The notes: generated by a model from the letters alone, not told the origin. Positions 1 to 10,552 are shown, counted from the first letter of the stretch. The stretch is 64,000 nt of DNA from Madurella fahalii (GCA_029876055.1 CM056876.1:3534001-3598000); one strand, 5' to 3'. Numbers and translations: made by a program.

Positions 1-2770
1 TTATATATATTATTTGGATAATATTTTAATTTTCTCCCTAGACCGGGAAATCTATACGACTCACCTCCGATAAGTCCTGGAACGCCTAAGACAAACGCAG
101 TTATACTGTAAGCCCAGCAAGTATTTATTTTATCAGGACAAGATAGAATTTCTAGGTTATGTTTTAACTCCCGAAGGTGTCGGTATAGATTCGGCACGAA
201 TTCAGACTGTCTAAGATTAACCTGAACCACAGTCCTATCGAGACATCCAAGTTTTCTTAGGATTTTATAATTTTTACCGTCGATTTATTCGAGGTTATTC
301 GGAGATTGCATTACCGTTGAGTAATTTACTAAAGGGGTTACAGAACGGACGAAAACCGGGAACCCTCTGGTTAGAGGCCGAAGAGCGTACGGCATTCGCG
401 CGGCTCAAGAGAGCATTTCAAGATATACCAGTTTTACATCATTTCGACCCCGAACTCCCTATTATCATTGAGACAGATGCCTCTGACTTTGTAATAGGAG
501 CTATCCTATTGCAGGTCCCGAAAGGGGGCCGAAAATGTTCCGTTATATTCTAGTCGGCGAAGTTTTCTAGACCGGCCTAGGACTATAGAACTCCTAACAA
601 GGAGATGATAGCTATTATAGAAGCCTTTAAGTATTAGCGATACTACGTTAAAGGGAGTCGCTATAAAGTTACTGTATTTTCGGATTATAATAACCTATAA
701 AGGTTTATAAAGCAAAACCGATTGAACGGCCGATAGGCTAGATAGTATATGTATCTAGTAGGATTTGATTTCACTATCAAGTATCAGCCTAGGAAGCGAA
801 ATCCGGCCGATAGCCCCTCGAAAAGACCAGATTACGAAGACAAAGAACGTCCTAATAGACTCGAGTAGATACCTACTTTTAAGAGCAAAATTACTCGGGT
901 AAACCGGATTAGAAAGCTGATTGCGGAAAGAAATAAGATTACCTATTATATAGAAGAGAGTAAATTAGCTTGCGTAAGAAACCCTAGTAAATCAGCTAGT
1001 ACCCGGGTCGGAAAGACAACTGTGGAAGGGGTTAAGAGAGCCTACTATATACCAGAGAATAGCGAAGATACTAGTGTATAGGACCCTAGCAAACTAGCTA
1101 GTTGGAAACCCGAAATAATAGGTTGTCCCTCAGAAGTTACTGTAGGATCGCTAAGTATTTACCTGCTAGGACCTCAGGATTACTAAGAAGCCGATTGGTT
1201 TAAACGGGAATAGATTGTTACTCGTCAATATACGAGAGAGCATGTTCGACTGGAAGCGGTTTATACTACGGAACTGTCGAAATCTATAAGAGAATTGATC
1301 CTAGAGCTGCAAGCTATGGATCCGGTAACTCTGAAAATCAAAGAAAGGCTGGCGAATCCAGCCTGAAACCTGAGAGTTTCGCCCGAATAGGCACTTAGAT
1401 ACGAGTAAGAATTACTATATCAAGGACGATTGTTCGTCCTAGCAGAGCAAGCTGTTAAGTAGGAGTTACTCCAGCTTTTTTATAACGATCCGTTAGCAGG
1501 TTATTTTGGTGTCGAGAAGACTCTCGAACTGTTGTAAAGAAAATACTTCTGGTATAGTATAACCAAAGATATCAAAGACTACTATAGAACCTGCTACACC
1601 TGCTAAGTCAATAAGATAAGACGGTATAAGCCGTATAGATCGCTCGAATCGTTGCCGATTCCTATATAACCTTAGAGCGAAATCACTATGGACTTCATCG
1701 TGGGTTTTCTTGTAGTGAAGAGTCCCGATGGCTCCGAGAAGGACGCAATTCTAGTGGTTGTCGATCGGTATATGAAGATAAACCGATTCTTCCTAATGTC
1801 CACCACTATCACCAGCCAAGAATTGGCAGAGCTTGTTCATAAAGAGATTGAACTTAAGTATAGCCCCATTAATAGTTATGTCAGTAATCGAGGTTCTGTT
1901 TTTATATCACAGTTTTGGAGCGATTTGTATTACCTACAAAAGGTATATAAGCGGCTTTCGACTGCTTTTTACCTGCAAACCGACGGGCAAACGGAGCGAG
2001 TAAATCAAACACTTATTCAATACCTCCGTTACTTCGTATACCAAAACCAAATTACCTAGGCAAATCTCCTCCCAGAAGTAGAATTTGTTGTTAATAGTAC
2101 TGTCAATTCTACAATTAAGATAAGTCCCTTTGAAGCACTAATAGGTTATCAACCTCCGATTTCCCGCCGTATCGAGGGCGATATACAAGAGAGGAGGATA
2201 CCCAGCGCAATTGAAAGAATTGAAAAACTTGCTGAGCTGAGAAAACAGTTAGAACAAAATTGGGCTAAAGCTATAGCAGTCCAGAAACGATATTACGACG
2301 AGAAGCATACGAAAAAGGAGTTCAAGAATGGAAGTTTAGTATTATTATCAACCTGGAATTTGAGATTCAAGTTACCGAGGAAATTAGTGCCTAAGTTCAT
2401 CGGTCTATTTCGTGTTCTAAACCGAGTCGGATCGCTGGCTTATCGTCTGGTACTCCCGGACAAGTACGATCGTTTATATAATATATTTCCTATATCAATG
2501 TTAGAACCGTAGTATAGCTGAAAAGGAGATGATTCGTCTGTAATGCCGATGCCAGACCTTAAGGACGACGGAGAGTAGGAAGTTAAAGAGATTCGAGACG
2601 AAAGAAAATTCTAGGATAAAACCTTCTTTTTAGTTAAATAGGTAGGCTGGCCCTCGGAATATAATCAGTAGGTATTAGAGGAGGATATAACAAATGCACC
2701 TAAGCTGGTATCACAATTCCGAAAAGTACGCGAAAACCAGCGAAAGCGTAGGCGATAAGATATTAATTAA
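1..2770 (+). pseudogene. Gypsy-1 pol remnant: RT end, RNase H, integrase, chromodomain
   Basis: The translation shows the RT C-terminus followed by FLGFYNFYRRFI and an RNase H segment ending in ETDASDFVIGAILL (about 317-553). Integrase begins with a degenerate H2C2 region near 1460-1620. It continues with MDFIVGF, VVVDRYMKINRFF and YLQTDGQTERVNQTL (1688-2059), the catalytic core with its D..D..E region. A C-terminal chromodomain lies at about 2610-2750 (FLVK, VGWPSEYNQ, EEDI). The reading is interrupted by more than ten stops, nearly all explained by G-to-A or C-to-T change. Chromodomain integrases target heterochromatin in this class, so the identity is secure and the function lost. Confidence 0.9.
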
Positions 2771-2861
2771 TGTCTACCTGTATAAAGCTATGTCCCGGGG
2801 TATACTAGACGCCAACCCTAACCGAAATACCCTAGAAAAACCCCCGAAAACAACATGAACC

Positions 2862-3762
2862 TCAGAAAATTGAGGTCGGTACCAGCTCCAAGTCAGGAGC
2901 CACCTCCACCCAAACCTGCCAGGCCTCCGTATCCTCCACGTTAGCGGCGATCTCCTCCTTAACCTTCTTGAGAAAACGGCGTTTAGCGTCCGACTAACCC
3001 ACGAAACCAATGTCGCTAAGCGACAGACGAGTAACAGACCGCACCTCCTAGGCACGTACCTCAGACTCGTACTACGAAAAGTCAGCGATGACTCAGTAGA
3101 AATATAGTGATTGAGACTGACGTCGGCATTACAGCCGCGGTTCCGGCCAGAACGGGATGACTGCTATAGGCGGAGTTGGCTGCGCAGCACGACTATAGAG
3201 CAATATGCTATATAAACTTGCTATCGAGATGTCAGCGATTTGCGTATAAAGACAAGTGAGACAAATATACTTATAGAAGACAGCTTGGTAGCGCCGGAAA
3301 TGCCGAATTGGCGGCGATAAGCGGTCTCGGCGGCGTCGAAAGCCCCGACTAGATCTTTAGTAGCGGCGGCGATCTTCTTGCGGCTGCGGCGAGATAGCGC
3401 AGAAACTTGAGGGCGATTACCCTCCTCGTCCAGCTTGCCCTCGGCGTCCTCTACGCGATAATCGACGATAGCGCGAGCTGCGTCGATAAGGATTATAAGG
3501 TCGACGGAGTCGCCAACTATTCTAGCAGCGGCCTACAATCGTTAGCAAATCCCCTGCCAATCCGCCGAAAATGCATATAACTTACCGGCATATACAACTC
3601 TTTCTTTACGTTGCAATGGGAGCAATGCGAGGAGGTCGACTGCTCGAAAGAACAGTTAATCGTAAGGACCTCGCCGGAACGAGGGTTGGTATTTTTAAAC
3701 GCCGAGTGAATGCATTTTATATACGGCGTGACCTCGGCGGCGGAGGCGGCGAAAGCGTCCAT
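2862..3762 (-). pseudogene. Antisense four-exon gene in Gypsy-1, unknown function, RIP-damaged
   Basis: It lies opposite to pol, between chromodomain and 3' LTR. The start is ATG at 3762-3760. Exons read 3762-3586, 3532-3275, 3220-3122 and 3071-2862, separated by introns of 53, 54 and 50 bp, all phase 0 with TAG acceptors; introns 2 and 3 carry a CTGAC branch site. Intron 1 has donor GTAAGT. The intron 2 donor is ATAAGT here, but GTAAAT in the Gypsy-3 copy. The spliced frame is 247 codons plus stop, with three in-frame TAG codons attributable to RIP. Exon 1 has a paired-Cys motif (HCSHC) before KKE. Exon 2 contains GDSVDLIILI and AYRRQFGISG. Exon 4 ends in WVEVAPDL. I do not recognise the family. 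The same structure recurs in Gypsy-3, Gypsy-4 and Gypsy-5, so it is a carried gene and not a chance ORF. Confidence 0.7.
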
Positions 3763-3769
3763 CGCGACG

Positions 3770-3966
3770 GAAAAGTAGCCGAAGCGATGACGAGAAGAGA
3801 GAGAGAGAGAAAGAGGAAGAGAGAGAGAGAGGGAGAGAGAGGCGAGGACGGGTAGCGAGCTATACGCAGGAGCAGAGCGAAAAGCGAGCGAAACAACGTG
3901 TAGAAGAGAGCCTGAAGAAGAAAAGTTTTGGAAAAGGTGGGAGAGGAGAGGGGTATTTATACCCGA
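3770..3966 (-). promoter_or_regulatory. Putative promoter of the antisense gene: TATA box and CT-rich tract
   Basis: Read on the minus strand, a GTATAAATAC box at about 3954-3964 is followed by pyrimidine-rich stretches and a long CT microsatellite (about 3797-3842), then the ATG at 3762. TATA plus CT-rich initiator is typical of strong fungal promoters. The same arrangement is seen near 32168-32400 and 26640-26815. Its activity is inferred. Confidence 0.5.
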
Positions 3967-4443
3967 GGAGAAACGGCTAATGCACGTCTGCAAATTTGCA
4001 ACTATGTACAAGCCTTGCGATTGAGCAGTCGCACAATCTTCATGCGTTTTAAAGTTGCGAGGACAACGTATAAGTTCGGATAGAAATCCGGACGATTCGG
4101 CCGTAATTCGGATCTCAGGCCCGAACCGGGAAAGTGGGACCTCGGAGCCGCGAATCCTACTACGGCCCGACAACCGGCCGAACTTTTCCCGAAAACCTCC
4201 CGACTATAAGACGACTCACTCCTCACCCCAAACCATCGTTTCTCCTTTCCTACTACACAGCTCGTTGGAGCGGATGGACTGTAAGGTCCACCGGTTCAAC
4301 ACTTATCCATTTACGCGGCTACGAACAGCACTCGACGTACGCCTGATATCCACCCGATGTCATCCTAAGTCTTACCCCCTAAGTTCAGACGATCCTCAGC
4401 AGTAAGGAACCTGAGGACAGGTTCTACAGAGGGGAGGATGATT

Positions 4444-4694
4444 TGTAACGAGAGTCTCCAGACGAAGGTCAGGAGGACCCGCCGAATGATGCTGGATGAT
4501 GTCACGATACAGGATAGATAAGAACCCCGTGAGGGAACTCTCTCACGCGGGGCACTTCTGATCCGCAAGGATCAGTCTCTGTATAATTGATAGGAGGCTG
4601 TTCACCAAGATATCGCCCGCTGGTCCAGGTCTTTTCGGTATCAAGACATCGTGGTCCATCTCCCTCAACGTGTTCCCAGAACAACCCCTTTACA
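4444..4694 (+). repeat. Gypsy-1 3' LTR (251 bp)
   Basis: TG...CA bounded LTR preceded by a purine-rich tract (GAGGGGAGGATGATT). It differs at about one position from the solo LTR at 10302-10552. Unlike the internal region it has few RIP changes, so it belongs to a recently active subfamily. Confidence 0.9.
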
Positions 4695-5537
4695 ATAATA
4701 TATAAATAAGTAGGGTATAGTAATAACTTCTACTATAGAGGCTAAGCTCTTTACTCTTTCATAGGCCATGAAGGAGTTACTCTATATAAACTGTCTATTG
4801 AAGAATTTAAATATTTCCTTCGATAACAAGTATATTACAATAGAATATAATAATATATAGACGATATAACTAGTAAGTATAGAGTATATAGCGTTTAAGA
4901 TAAGCCTGAGATATATTGATATTTATAACTACTAGTTACAATAAGAGGTTTAACGAGGTACGATTAGCGTTAAATATATGAAGAGTACCGAGATGATTGC
5001 AAACAACCTTATAAAGACATTGAGTAAGGAGAATTATAATTACTTTATAATCTAGATGAGCTTTATAGATATAGAAGATAGATTAGTAGAGTGTAGAGAA
5101 GTAGAGAATTAGTAGTAGAAGTACCTAGGTATAGTAGAAGTAGTGGCAAAAGATTATGATAGAGATATCTTAATAGATTCCGATTAATCTAATAACCTAT
5201 GATAGATTTAAGTGATTTAAGTGTTTCTAGGCGATTTAAGCTAGTTTCACTCTATGAGCTTCACTGGAAGGTATATTAGAAATGAGGATTATTGTTGTAA
5301 ATAAGCGACCTACCTTTATATAGCTAGAGATACTTACCAACAGGTGTCAGATCATGTAATGAGTCTGCCTAGGGGCTATCTTCCTGAGCTCTCTACTTTC
5401 TAAGCAATATCTGCAGTGTAACACATAAAAACAATAGAGTAACTACCTAGCCTATTGATGAAGACTTTTTAGAGGTATAGATCTGTACCTAACGAGTCTA
5501 ATTGATCAAGTGAGTACTACAGACTATAGTTCTAACA
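4695..5537 (+). mobile_element. Copia-1: RNase H end and 3' LTR, RIP-mutated
   Basis: The sequence 4695-5180 aligns with the RNase H/C-terminal part of Copia-2 (39580-40085), including the 'TSTIEAE' region and the following 'AAKE' region in degenerate form. A Copia LTR of about 264 bp follows at 5274-5537, starting TATTAGAAATG (from TGTTGGAAATG) and ending in TCTAACA (from TTCCAACA). The 5' part is displaced by the Gypsy-1 insertion. Stops and TA-rich composition show RIP. Confidence 0.82.
5274..5537 (+). repeat. Copia-1 3' LTR
   Basis: About 264 bp, homologous throughout to the two LTRs of Copia-2 at 27279-27540 and 40161-40422, with mostly C-to-T and G-to-A differences. Confidence 0.85.
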
Positions 5538-5762
5538 AGTAGGTATTTTATAAACACTAGCATGATTTATAACAAAGTAAGATATAATGATAGTTAATTG
5601 AATAAAAGTCCTTTAGAGACAAATCTGAGAGGTTTTTATAGATATAAGCAATGATCTCTGAGCTATTATCTCTGATATGATATAAGCCTAGATACTGTTG
5701 TGTAGTGCTAGACTCCGCTACATAACAATATTGCTAAAATCTAGAGCAATAGATTAGCTAGA
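5538..5762. other. AT-rich spacer without recognised gene
   Basis: RIP-like AT-rich sequence between Copia-1 and the pogo remnant. The only structure seen is an imperfect hairpin near 5697-5728 (TGTTGTGTAG against CTACATAACA). No coding signal is supported. Confidence 0.6.
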
Positions 5763-6240
5763 CTATTAGATTAATAAGGTTGTTATTTTAACTTCTAAAA
5801 AAGAGTCTAAGTTATAGAGTTATCTTACTATATTAACTACGTAGGATCTACCTCTTAAGATTTACCAGTATCTAACTTGTAAGATTAGAAAAGCTGTTTC
5901 CAATAAGGACTTCGAATTAGCTAAACTACAGTATAAAAATGAAGCCTTAAAAGCTCAAGTTGAGAATATCTGGCTTGTTAAGAGAAAGAAGGTCGAAGTG
6001 GAACCAAATTCTAAGTTTACTTCAACTAGCTAAGTCCACCGGGTCTAAATTAAGGCTGGCTATATTGAAGATAGGCTAGATGAAGGGAGCGGGTCAGAAA
6101 GTAGTAGTAGTCGTGGTAGTTCAGTAGTTTCCTGTATATTAGTCCCGGTAAAAAGAAGGTAGTTAATAGAGTGTGGTTTTGGATATGGGTCTGACAGACT
6201 GTTCGAGATGTGGGGTGTCCGAGATGTGGGTACGCTGACT
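5763..6240 (+). pseudogene. pogo/Fot1-like transposon, truncated 3' end with right TIR
   Basis: The translation matches the C-terminal tail of the transposase of the complete element at 17702-19523 (NKDFELAKLQYKNEALKAQ, then a Ser-rich tail ending SSVVSCILVPVKRR), with RIP-type stops. The right terminal inverted repeat follows (about 6196-6240, ending GCTGACT), then TA at 6241-6242, the expected target dinucleotide. The N-terminal and DDE portions are missing. Confidence 0.85.
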
Positions 6241-6315
6241 TACGTTATTGGCAATTGCAACGGTGGTTTGACAGGGTGAATCTATTGTGCTAGAAACCGG
6301 AACCCCAGTTGGTCC

Positions 6316-6738
6316 GTGGCGGAACAGCGCCTTGGCCACACCAATTCCAACCGCTCCGGCCGATCCGGACTACCGTGTAGCGGCCAACCTCTCCCACCGC
6401 TGGCGGAGCGGGCTATGCGCACGGGACTCATCGTCCTGCCAACCATGACTGGAGGACGAAAAGAGGAAACTTTGCTGCAGACCATCACAACAATCAGGCT
6501 TGACTGCGATACGGCCCTTTGCATCTGCAGTGCCAGAGTGGCAGAGCAATTGAGAAGTCGACCCGTCTCTTCCCGGTTCGGCGGTCCAGACGACAGTCCG
6601 AGACCTAGGCAGATTCCAGAAGAACCGCCGACCCGTCCTAGGTATAAGGCCATCATTCTTCCACCAGAGACTCCAGATACCGTGGACGGGGTCATCCGCT
6701 CACTGGAAATATCCCCGCCGCCCCGAGGCCTTCACTAA
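6316..6738 (+). CDS. Hypothetical 140-residue ORF
   Basis: This ORF is open over 140 codons in moderately GC-rich DNA just inside the accessory island. The C-terminal half is Pro/Arg-rich (RPVSSRFGGPDD, then PPETPDTVDG) and the N-terminal half has no recognisable domain. It ends 38 bp before the membrane/Gly-rich ORF at 6776 in another frame, so the two could be exons of one gene, but I see no convincing splice pair. It may be a fragment of a degraded gene, and the long opposite-strand frame lowers confidence that it is coding. Confidence 0.25.
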   Translation: MAEQRLGHTNSNRSGRSGLPCSGQPLPPLAERAMRTGLIVLPTMTGGRKEETLLQTITTIRLDCDTALCICSARVAEQLRSRPVSSRFGGPDDSPRPRQIPEEPPTRPRYKAIILPPETPDTVDGVIRSLEISPPPRGLH

Positions 6739-6775
6739 CCCTACTATCCCGCCACACAATATCCAGACCAGCGCA

Positions 6776-7195
6776 ATGTCGTCAACACCATCTATCCCGA
6801 CGCCCACTGCCCCAAGCGAAACCGGGACCACCGAGAAGCCAGGGAGAGTGCTAGGCACATCGGACATCATCGGCATCGCGGTCGGCGTCCCCTCAGGTAT
6901 TCTAGCGCTAATCAGCACAATAATCGCGTTCTGCGCCTGGAAATATCCGAAGTCTTCTATCGGGAATCTAGGCAGCTCCGTTCGAGACCAGTTCGTCCGG
7001 GTTTGGGGCGGTAACGCCCGTAGCGGAGATGCAAGCGGCAACATGGCTTACGCAGGAGACGCCTATGGTAGGCAAGCTACCGTCCCAGTTACCGGGGGCG
7101 CTGTTGCATATGGTGGGAGCGCTTGCGGTGGGGATGCGACGGGACGTGAGGCAAGGGGTAGTACCGCCATTGGCGGACATGGGGCGGCCGTTTGA
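6776..7195 (+). CDS. Small membrane protein with Gly/Ala-rich repeat tail
   Basis: 139 residues from ATG at 6776. Residues 1-28 are Ser/Thr/Pro-rich. Residues 29-51 (TSDIIGIAVGVPSGILALIS and following) form one clear transmembrane segment, and the sequence then has AWKYPKSSIGNLGSSV. From about residue 77 the protein is a run of GG-N-A / GD-A steps (GGNARSGDASGN, GGDATGREARG). The N-terminal module recurs in the broken gene at 16722-17203, and the GGNA/GGDA tail in the ORFs at 14241 and 7975. I do not recognise a named family. Steps this regular could form a beta-solenoid or amyloid-like stack, which is inference. Compact, unbroken and with its TM part conserved in a paralogue, it is probably real. 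Confidence 0.6.
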   Translation: MSSTPSIPTPTAPSETGTTEKPGRVLGTSDIIGIAVGVPSGILALISTIIAFCAWKYPKSSIGNLGSSVRDQFVRVWGGNARSGDASGNMAYAGDAYGRQATVPVTGGAVAYGGSACGGDATGREARGSTAIGGHGAAV

Positions 7196-7974
7196 CAAGG
7201 AAGTGGAGGGAAGAATCTTTTACGTTTTTTACGGGATGTTCTCTCACAATAATTATCCCGACCGAATGTAGTAATGGACTTTAACGGATATACGCTGGGC
7301 CAAACCTCGAGAAGAATACGGCAACATATTTGTACTATACAAGATCAGCAACCTTTGCATTTAGTTTACCCGTTAGGGATAGCCAATCTAAGAGGATAAC
7401 CAATCTTAAAATTAACAGAATTGCCATTAGGGATCTACCACTAGGAGCGAATAAAGGAACGCTACCCGGATCCTATACCGCTGACACCTACGGTATGTAG
7501 AGTGCTTGGTAGGTGCCAAGGTTGTATATGTGGCCGGCCCTCCTGATAATACTAACTATTCTTGTGACATTCTTTCAGAGATTTATGATATAGAAGAAGA
7601 ATATGAGGATTCATTTCCCGGTAGTACGGGGAAGATATCAAGGATCAGTGAAGATCAAAGCATTATACAGATGGCTGTTCGTACAAGTGTGGTGTGCCCA
7701 CAAATCGCTGTGCTTTTATTTCTTTTAAACTGTGCCCACTATCTGGATATAGCTGCCAAACGCCAAGGCAAGACAGGTATCCCATATGCAGGAGGCTATA
7801 GGATGATATAGTAACGATAGTAACCCTCCGTCTTTCTCTCAGTCATAGCGAACTATTCCATCCATTTCTCTTTCCAGGTCCAGAACCGATCACCTATAGA
7901 GATCAGCCACGACTATTAACGGAACTAACAAGACACTTATACGATAATCCCAGCGTATCCGGATATAGGATACC
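7196..7974. other. Intergenic, one weak ORF only
   Basis: A 101-codon ORF at 7506-7811 shows an acidic stretch (IEEEYEDSFPG) and a short hydrophobic run, but no known domain and no homologue elsewhere in the window. I leave it as possible but unsupported. The rest shows nothing clear. Confidence 0.4.
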
Positions 7975-8235
7975 CTACTCAAGGGTGAAATCCCCACCTG
8001 TACCACTCCCTCCCGTGGCGGTACCAGCCCATTTAGACGTAGCAGCACTACCCTTACCGGTAGCCTTGAAGGTACCGTGCGAAACGTTGTGCCGAGCACC
8101 GATCTTGATGTTACCGCCGGTACCGTCTCCGCCCTTAGCGGCCTCGCCGTTTACGCCGTTGAGATACCACCACGTCGAGCGGGTAGCGCTGGCGCCTTCT
8201 CTAGATGTATCGACATTGAGGGGTTGGGAGCTCAT
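7975..8235 (-). CDS. Small Gly-rich repeat protein (86 residues)
   Basis: ATG at 8235, TAG at 7977-7975. The sequence is soluble-looking, with a short N-terminus (MSSQPLNVDTSREG) followed by KGGDGTGGNIKIG and a Gly/Thr/Lys tail (ATGGSGTGGDF). The GGDGTGGN step matches GGDGIGGN in the protein at 14241, linking it to the Gly-rich family of this island. It lacks the transmembrane module found in the member at 6776, so it may be a truncated paralogue or the last exon of a longer gene. Confidence 0.45.
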   Translation of the reverse strand: MSSQPLNVDTSREGASATRSTWWYLNGVNGEAAKGGDGTGGNIKIGARHNVSHGTFKATGKGSAATSKWAGTATGGSGTGGDFTLE

Positions 8236-8789
8236 GATAAAGCGCTAGTGTGTTGGAAAGGATATTGGGAGCGTCGAGATAGTCGTTGAGCAGGATGTAT
8301 ATAATGCAGTATAGGTAAGTGGGGACAGAGTTTTGTTGTTTCAACGGAGAGGGGATTGGAGTTCTCCTTTATGTATTTCCCCATATCTCTACAGGTTAAC
8401 AAAGCAGGGTTCGGATATTAGGAGGAGAATAATGTCTTTGCCGCGGTAGCCATCGAAATGGTCACAGCACACGAAATGATATGGGGAAAAACAAGGACTA
8501 CTTCAGGGTCAAACATTGATGCCTACGACACTTGTGAGAAGGAATGTAAGGGGTTGCCAAACTTGGATAGCTGCAGCAAAGGCTCTTGTATGCGTAGGCG
8601 TCCCGCGGAAATCGTCAGTTGATATCCATAGACGTGATAGCGCGATAGCCCACAATCTGACAAATTATCTGACAACCGCGGCAACCTTTACCGTACTATC
8701 TACACGACTGTGTACAGTTTCAACGCGTGCTGTAATTAGTCGATGCTTTCAAATCAGCAAATACCTAATGGAGGTACCTAGGTACCTAG
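8236..8789. other. Intergenic, no supported gene
   Basis: A 142-codon ORF starting at 8516 has no recognisable domain. It runs into the repeat arm at 8790, so I do not call it. Confidence 0.4.
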
Positions 8790-9055
8790 ATCCGTTGCTA
8801 CCACTTCTTGCCATGCCTTGCCGGACAACAAAATTTTTAAAATCACTGGCCGGACATACCAGAGCAGGTAGGTACCTAACGCTTTGCGGAGCTGGCGCCT
8901 GCTGCTGCCAATTAGTCCTTATCTCGGTCTTTAGCCTTATCTGACTCAATATGGCTAGGAAGTTACCCTATAGCTAAGCGACTTACTTGGGTTTCGGAAA
9001 GGAGAGTTTTAATGAGGTGAGAGACATGTGGATGCAGAGATGACACGACAACTCG
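8790..9055. repeat. Left arm of a long, widely spaced inverted repeat
   Basis: The reverse complement of this segment matches 13488-13800 in the same order: a CTTGCC-rich block, CCGGACATACCAG, AGGTAGGTACC-type sequence, AACGCTTTGC, then TTTCGGAAAGGAGAGTTT and GTGAGAGACA. The match is imperfect, with patches of high identity. The arms enclose about 4.4 kb. It could be a large non-autonomous element or an inverted duplication; no transposase is seen inside. Confidence 0.6.
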
Positions 9056-9104
9056 GAGTCCGGGTCGCCGGAAACTGAAAGCACGTAGCCGCAGTGGAGA
9101 AAGG

Positions 9105-9840
9105 GGGCGTAGCAGAAGGGCAAGGTATCTAACGAAACAGAAAACACGGGCTAAAAGGCCACGGAGATCGTATCCATGGTCTGCCCGCAGGCATCCTCCA
9201 AAGACTCCGAGAAAAGGTTGGTCTGCAACGCAGGGTACATACCTAAAGTACCAAGAGGCATTCTGTATTTTTTGAGCGAGCTTCCCCGCCATAGGCTGGG
9301 TGGCCGTGAAGAGTGCTCTACTTCCCTACAGTCCAGCAGGCATGCCAGCGCACGGTGGCATCGCTCCCTCAGTGGATTGGCATTAGCTTCCTCCCCTCCG
9401 GCCATTAGCCTTACATCACGTCAGTCTAGTCCATTCCTTGTGGTCATACGCACCGCGTAGCAGGCTAGCAGCGCGGGAAACAGAGTCCTAGCCGCCTTGC
9501 CGTCCCGCGTTTGTGTCAATTTATACTCCTACTTGGCCTCCTGTGTCGCCTCCCCGTAGCAGGGAACCTTACGAGGTGATCAGGTTCAAGTGCTGCCCCA
9601 CAGCAGTCCGGTACGAAGTTCCTGCCCATCCGAGTGCCAAAAGGCAGTAACAGCCTGGAACCTAACGGAGCCCAATACTAAGTACATAGGTACCTTAAAA
9701 TAGATAGCAGAGACAACCAGCGGCACTGGAGAATAGCAAGTAACGATTTTTTTTTTGGTGGGGGGGAGGGGTTATGTTTTTTTTTTTTTTTTTTTTTCAG
9801 AAAGCAGTTGTTCCTCGGCTACCGCGGCTAGGCTGAAGAA
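9105..9840. repeat. Diverged direct repeat, copy 1
   Basis: Blocks match 15985-16460 in the same order and strand: TATCTAAC.AAACAG, GGCCAC.GAGATCGT, GGCAT.CTCCAAAGACTC, then CTGGAACCT.ACGGAGCC, a GGTACCT region, CTGGAGAATAGCA, a long T tract (9749-9797) and GAAAGCAG.TGTTCCTC. No open frame is shared, so this is an unclassified, old dispersed repeat. Confidence 0.6.
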
Positions 9841-10301
9841 ATGAAAGGGCGGTTTACGATACAGCCAGATGGCAGCATTTCGTTCGGCGACGGAAAGAGC
9901 GGGAAATCTTGGTGAGCTCGCCGTCCAAACCCACTCGATCCCCAATGCGGAGATAGAGAGCGACTGCGGCTGCCCAATTCGCCGCCTAACGTTCGGAAAA
10001 CCGATGTACCCACCTGCTTCGAGGTCCGCTCTAGGGCTGCCGCGTTAGACACGGAGGGGAGTATTTTTTCCTTCTCTCTTGCAAATGGTCCACTCAGGGG
10101 CTGTCCCACTCTACACTCCCCCTCAGATACATACTCGGTACGTATCTGGATACTCCTTCTTTACCTCTAAACTCTGTTAAAAGCCCGAGTTACAGGGGTC
10201 TTGCCGTGCTTTCCAGTGGTAGATGTGTTGGGCAACAGCAGCTCCACTAGCAGAGCTTGTATTCACGTTTTGTTGACCCTCCTGGTGTTGGGCATCCGTG
10301 C
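9841..10301. other. Intergenic, no supported gene
   Basis: A minus-strand ORF (9828-10109) overlaps the repeat end and has no family features. Nothing else is seen before the solo LTR. Confidence 0.4.
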
Positions 10302-10552
10302 TGTAACGAGAGTCTCCAGACGAAGGTCAGGAGGACCCGCCGAATGATGCTGGATGATGTCACGATACAGGATAGATAAGAACCCCGTGAGGGAACTCTC
10401 TCACGCGGGGCACTTCTGATCCGCAAGGATCAGTCTCTGTGTAATTGATAGGAGGCTGTTCACCAAGATATCGCCCGCTGGTCCAGGTCTTTTCGGTATC
10501 AAGACATCGTGGTCCATCTCCCTCAACGTGTTCCCAGAACAACCCCTTTACA
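10302..10552 (+). repeat. Solo Gypsy LTR (251 bp), almost unmutated
   Basis: TGTAACGAG...CCTTTACA, nearly identical to the Gypsy-1 3' LTR at 4444-4694. No gag or 3' internal sequence flanks it. The flanks CGTGC and TCGTA do not form a 5-bp target duplication, so it arose by recombination between elements or has lost one flank. At 251 bp it falls below the repeat length that RIP usually recognises (around 400 bp in Neurospora), which may explain its intact CpGs. Confidence 0.88.

Larger units (their letters stand above)
1..4694 (+). mobile_element. Gypsy-1: Ty3/Gypsy chromovirus, 3' part, RIP-mutated, with 3' LTR
   Basis: This is the right-hand part of a Ty3/Gypsy retrotransposon whose 5' half lies off the window. 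In order it shows the end of reverse transcriptase (YYLDN box, first 60 bases), RNase H, integrase, a chromodomain, a long 3' segment with an antisense gene, and an LTR at 4444-4694. Many in-frame TAG/TGA codons replace Trp, Gln or Arg, as RIP produces, so no full pol frame is open. The LTR starts TGTAACGAG and ends CCTTTACA. Copia sequence follows at once, so this Gypsy inserted into a Copia element. The family is the same as Gypsy-3 and Gypsy-4. Confidence 0.93.

Noticed and set aside
3517..4173. 218-codon minus-strand ORF in Gypsy-1
   Set aside because: It fuses promoter, CT-rich tract, exon 1 and intron 1 of the antisense gene. The spliced model explains the conserved part better.
4502..4684. 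60-codon ORF repeated identically at 4502, 10360, and in variants at 31509 and 38600
   Set aside because: It lies inside the Gypsy LTR. Its recurrence reflects LTR copies, not a gene.
8516..8944. 142-codon ORF
   Set aside because: Cys/Leu/Thr-rich, runs into the inverted-repeat arm, and no homologue or motif is seen.
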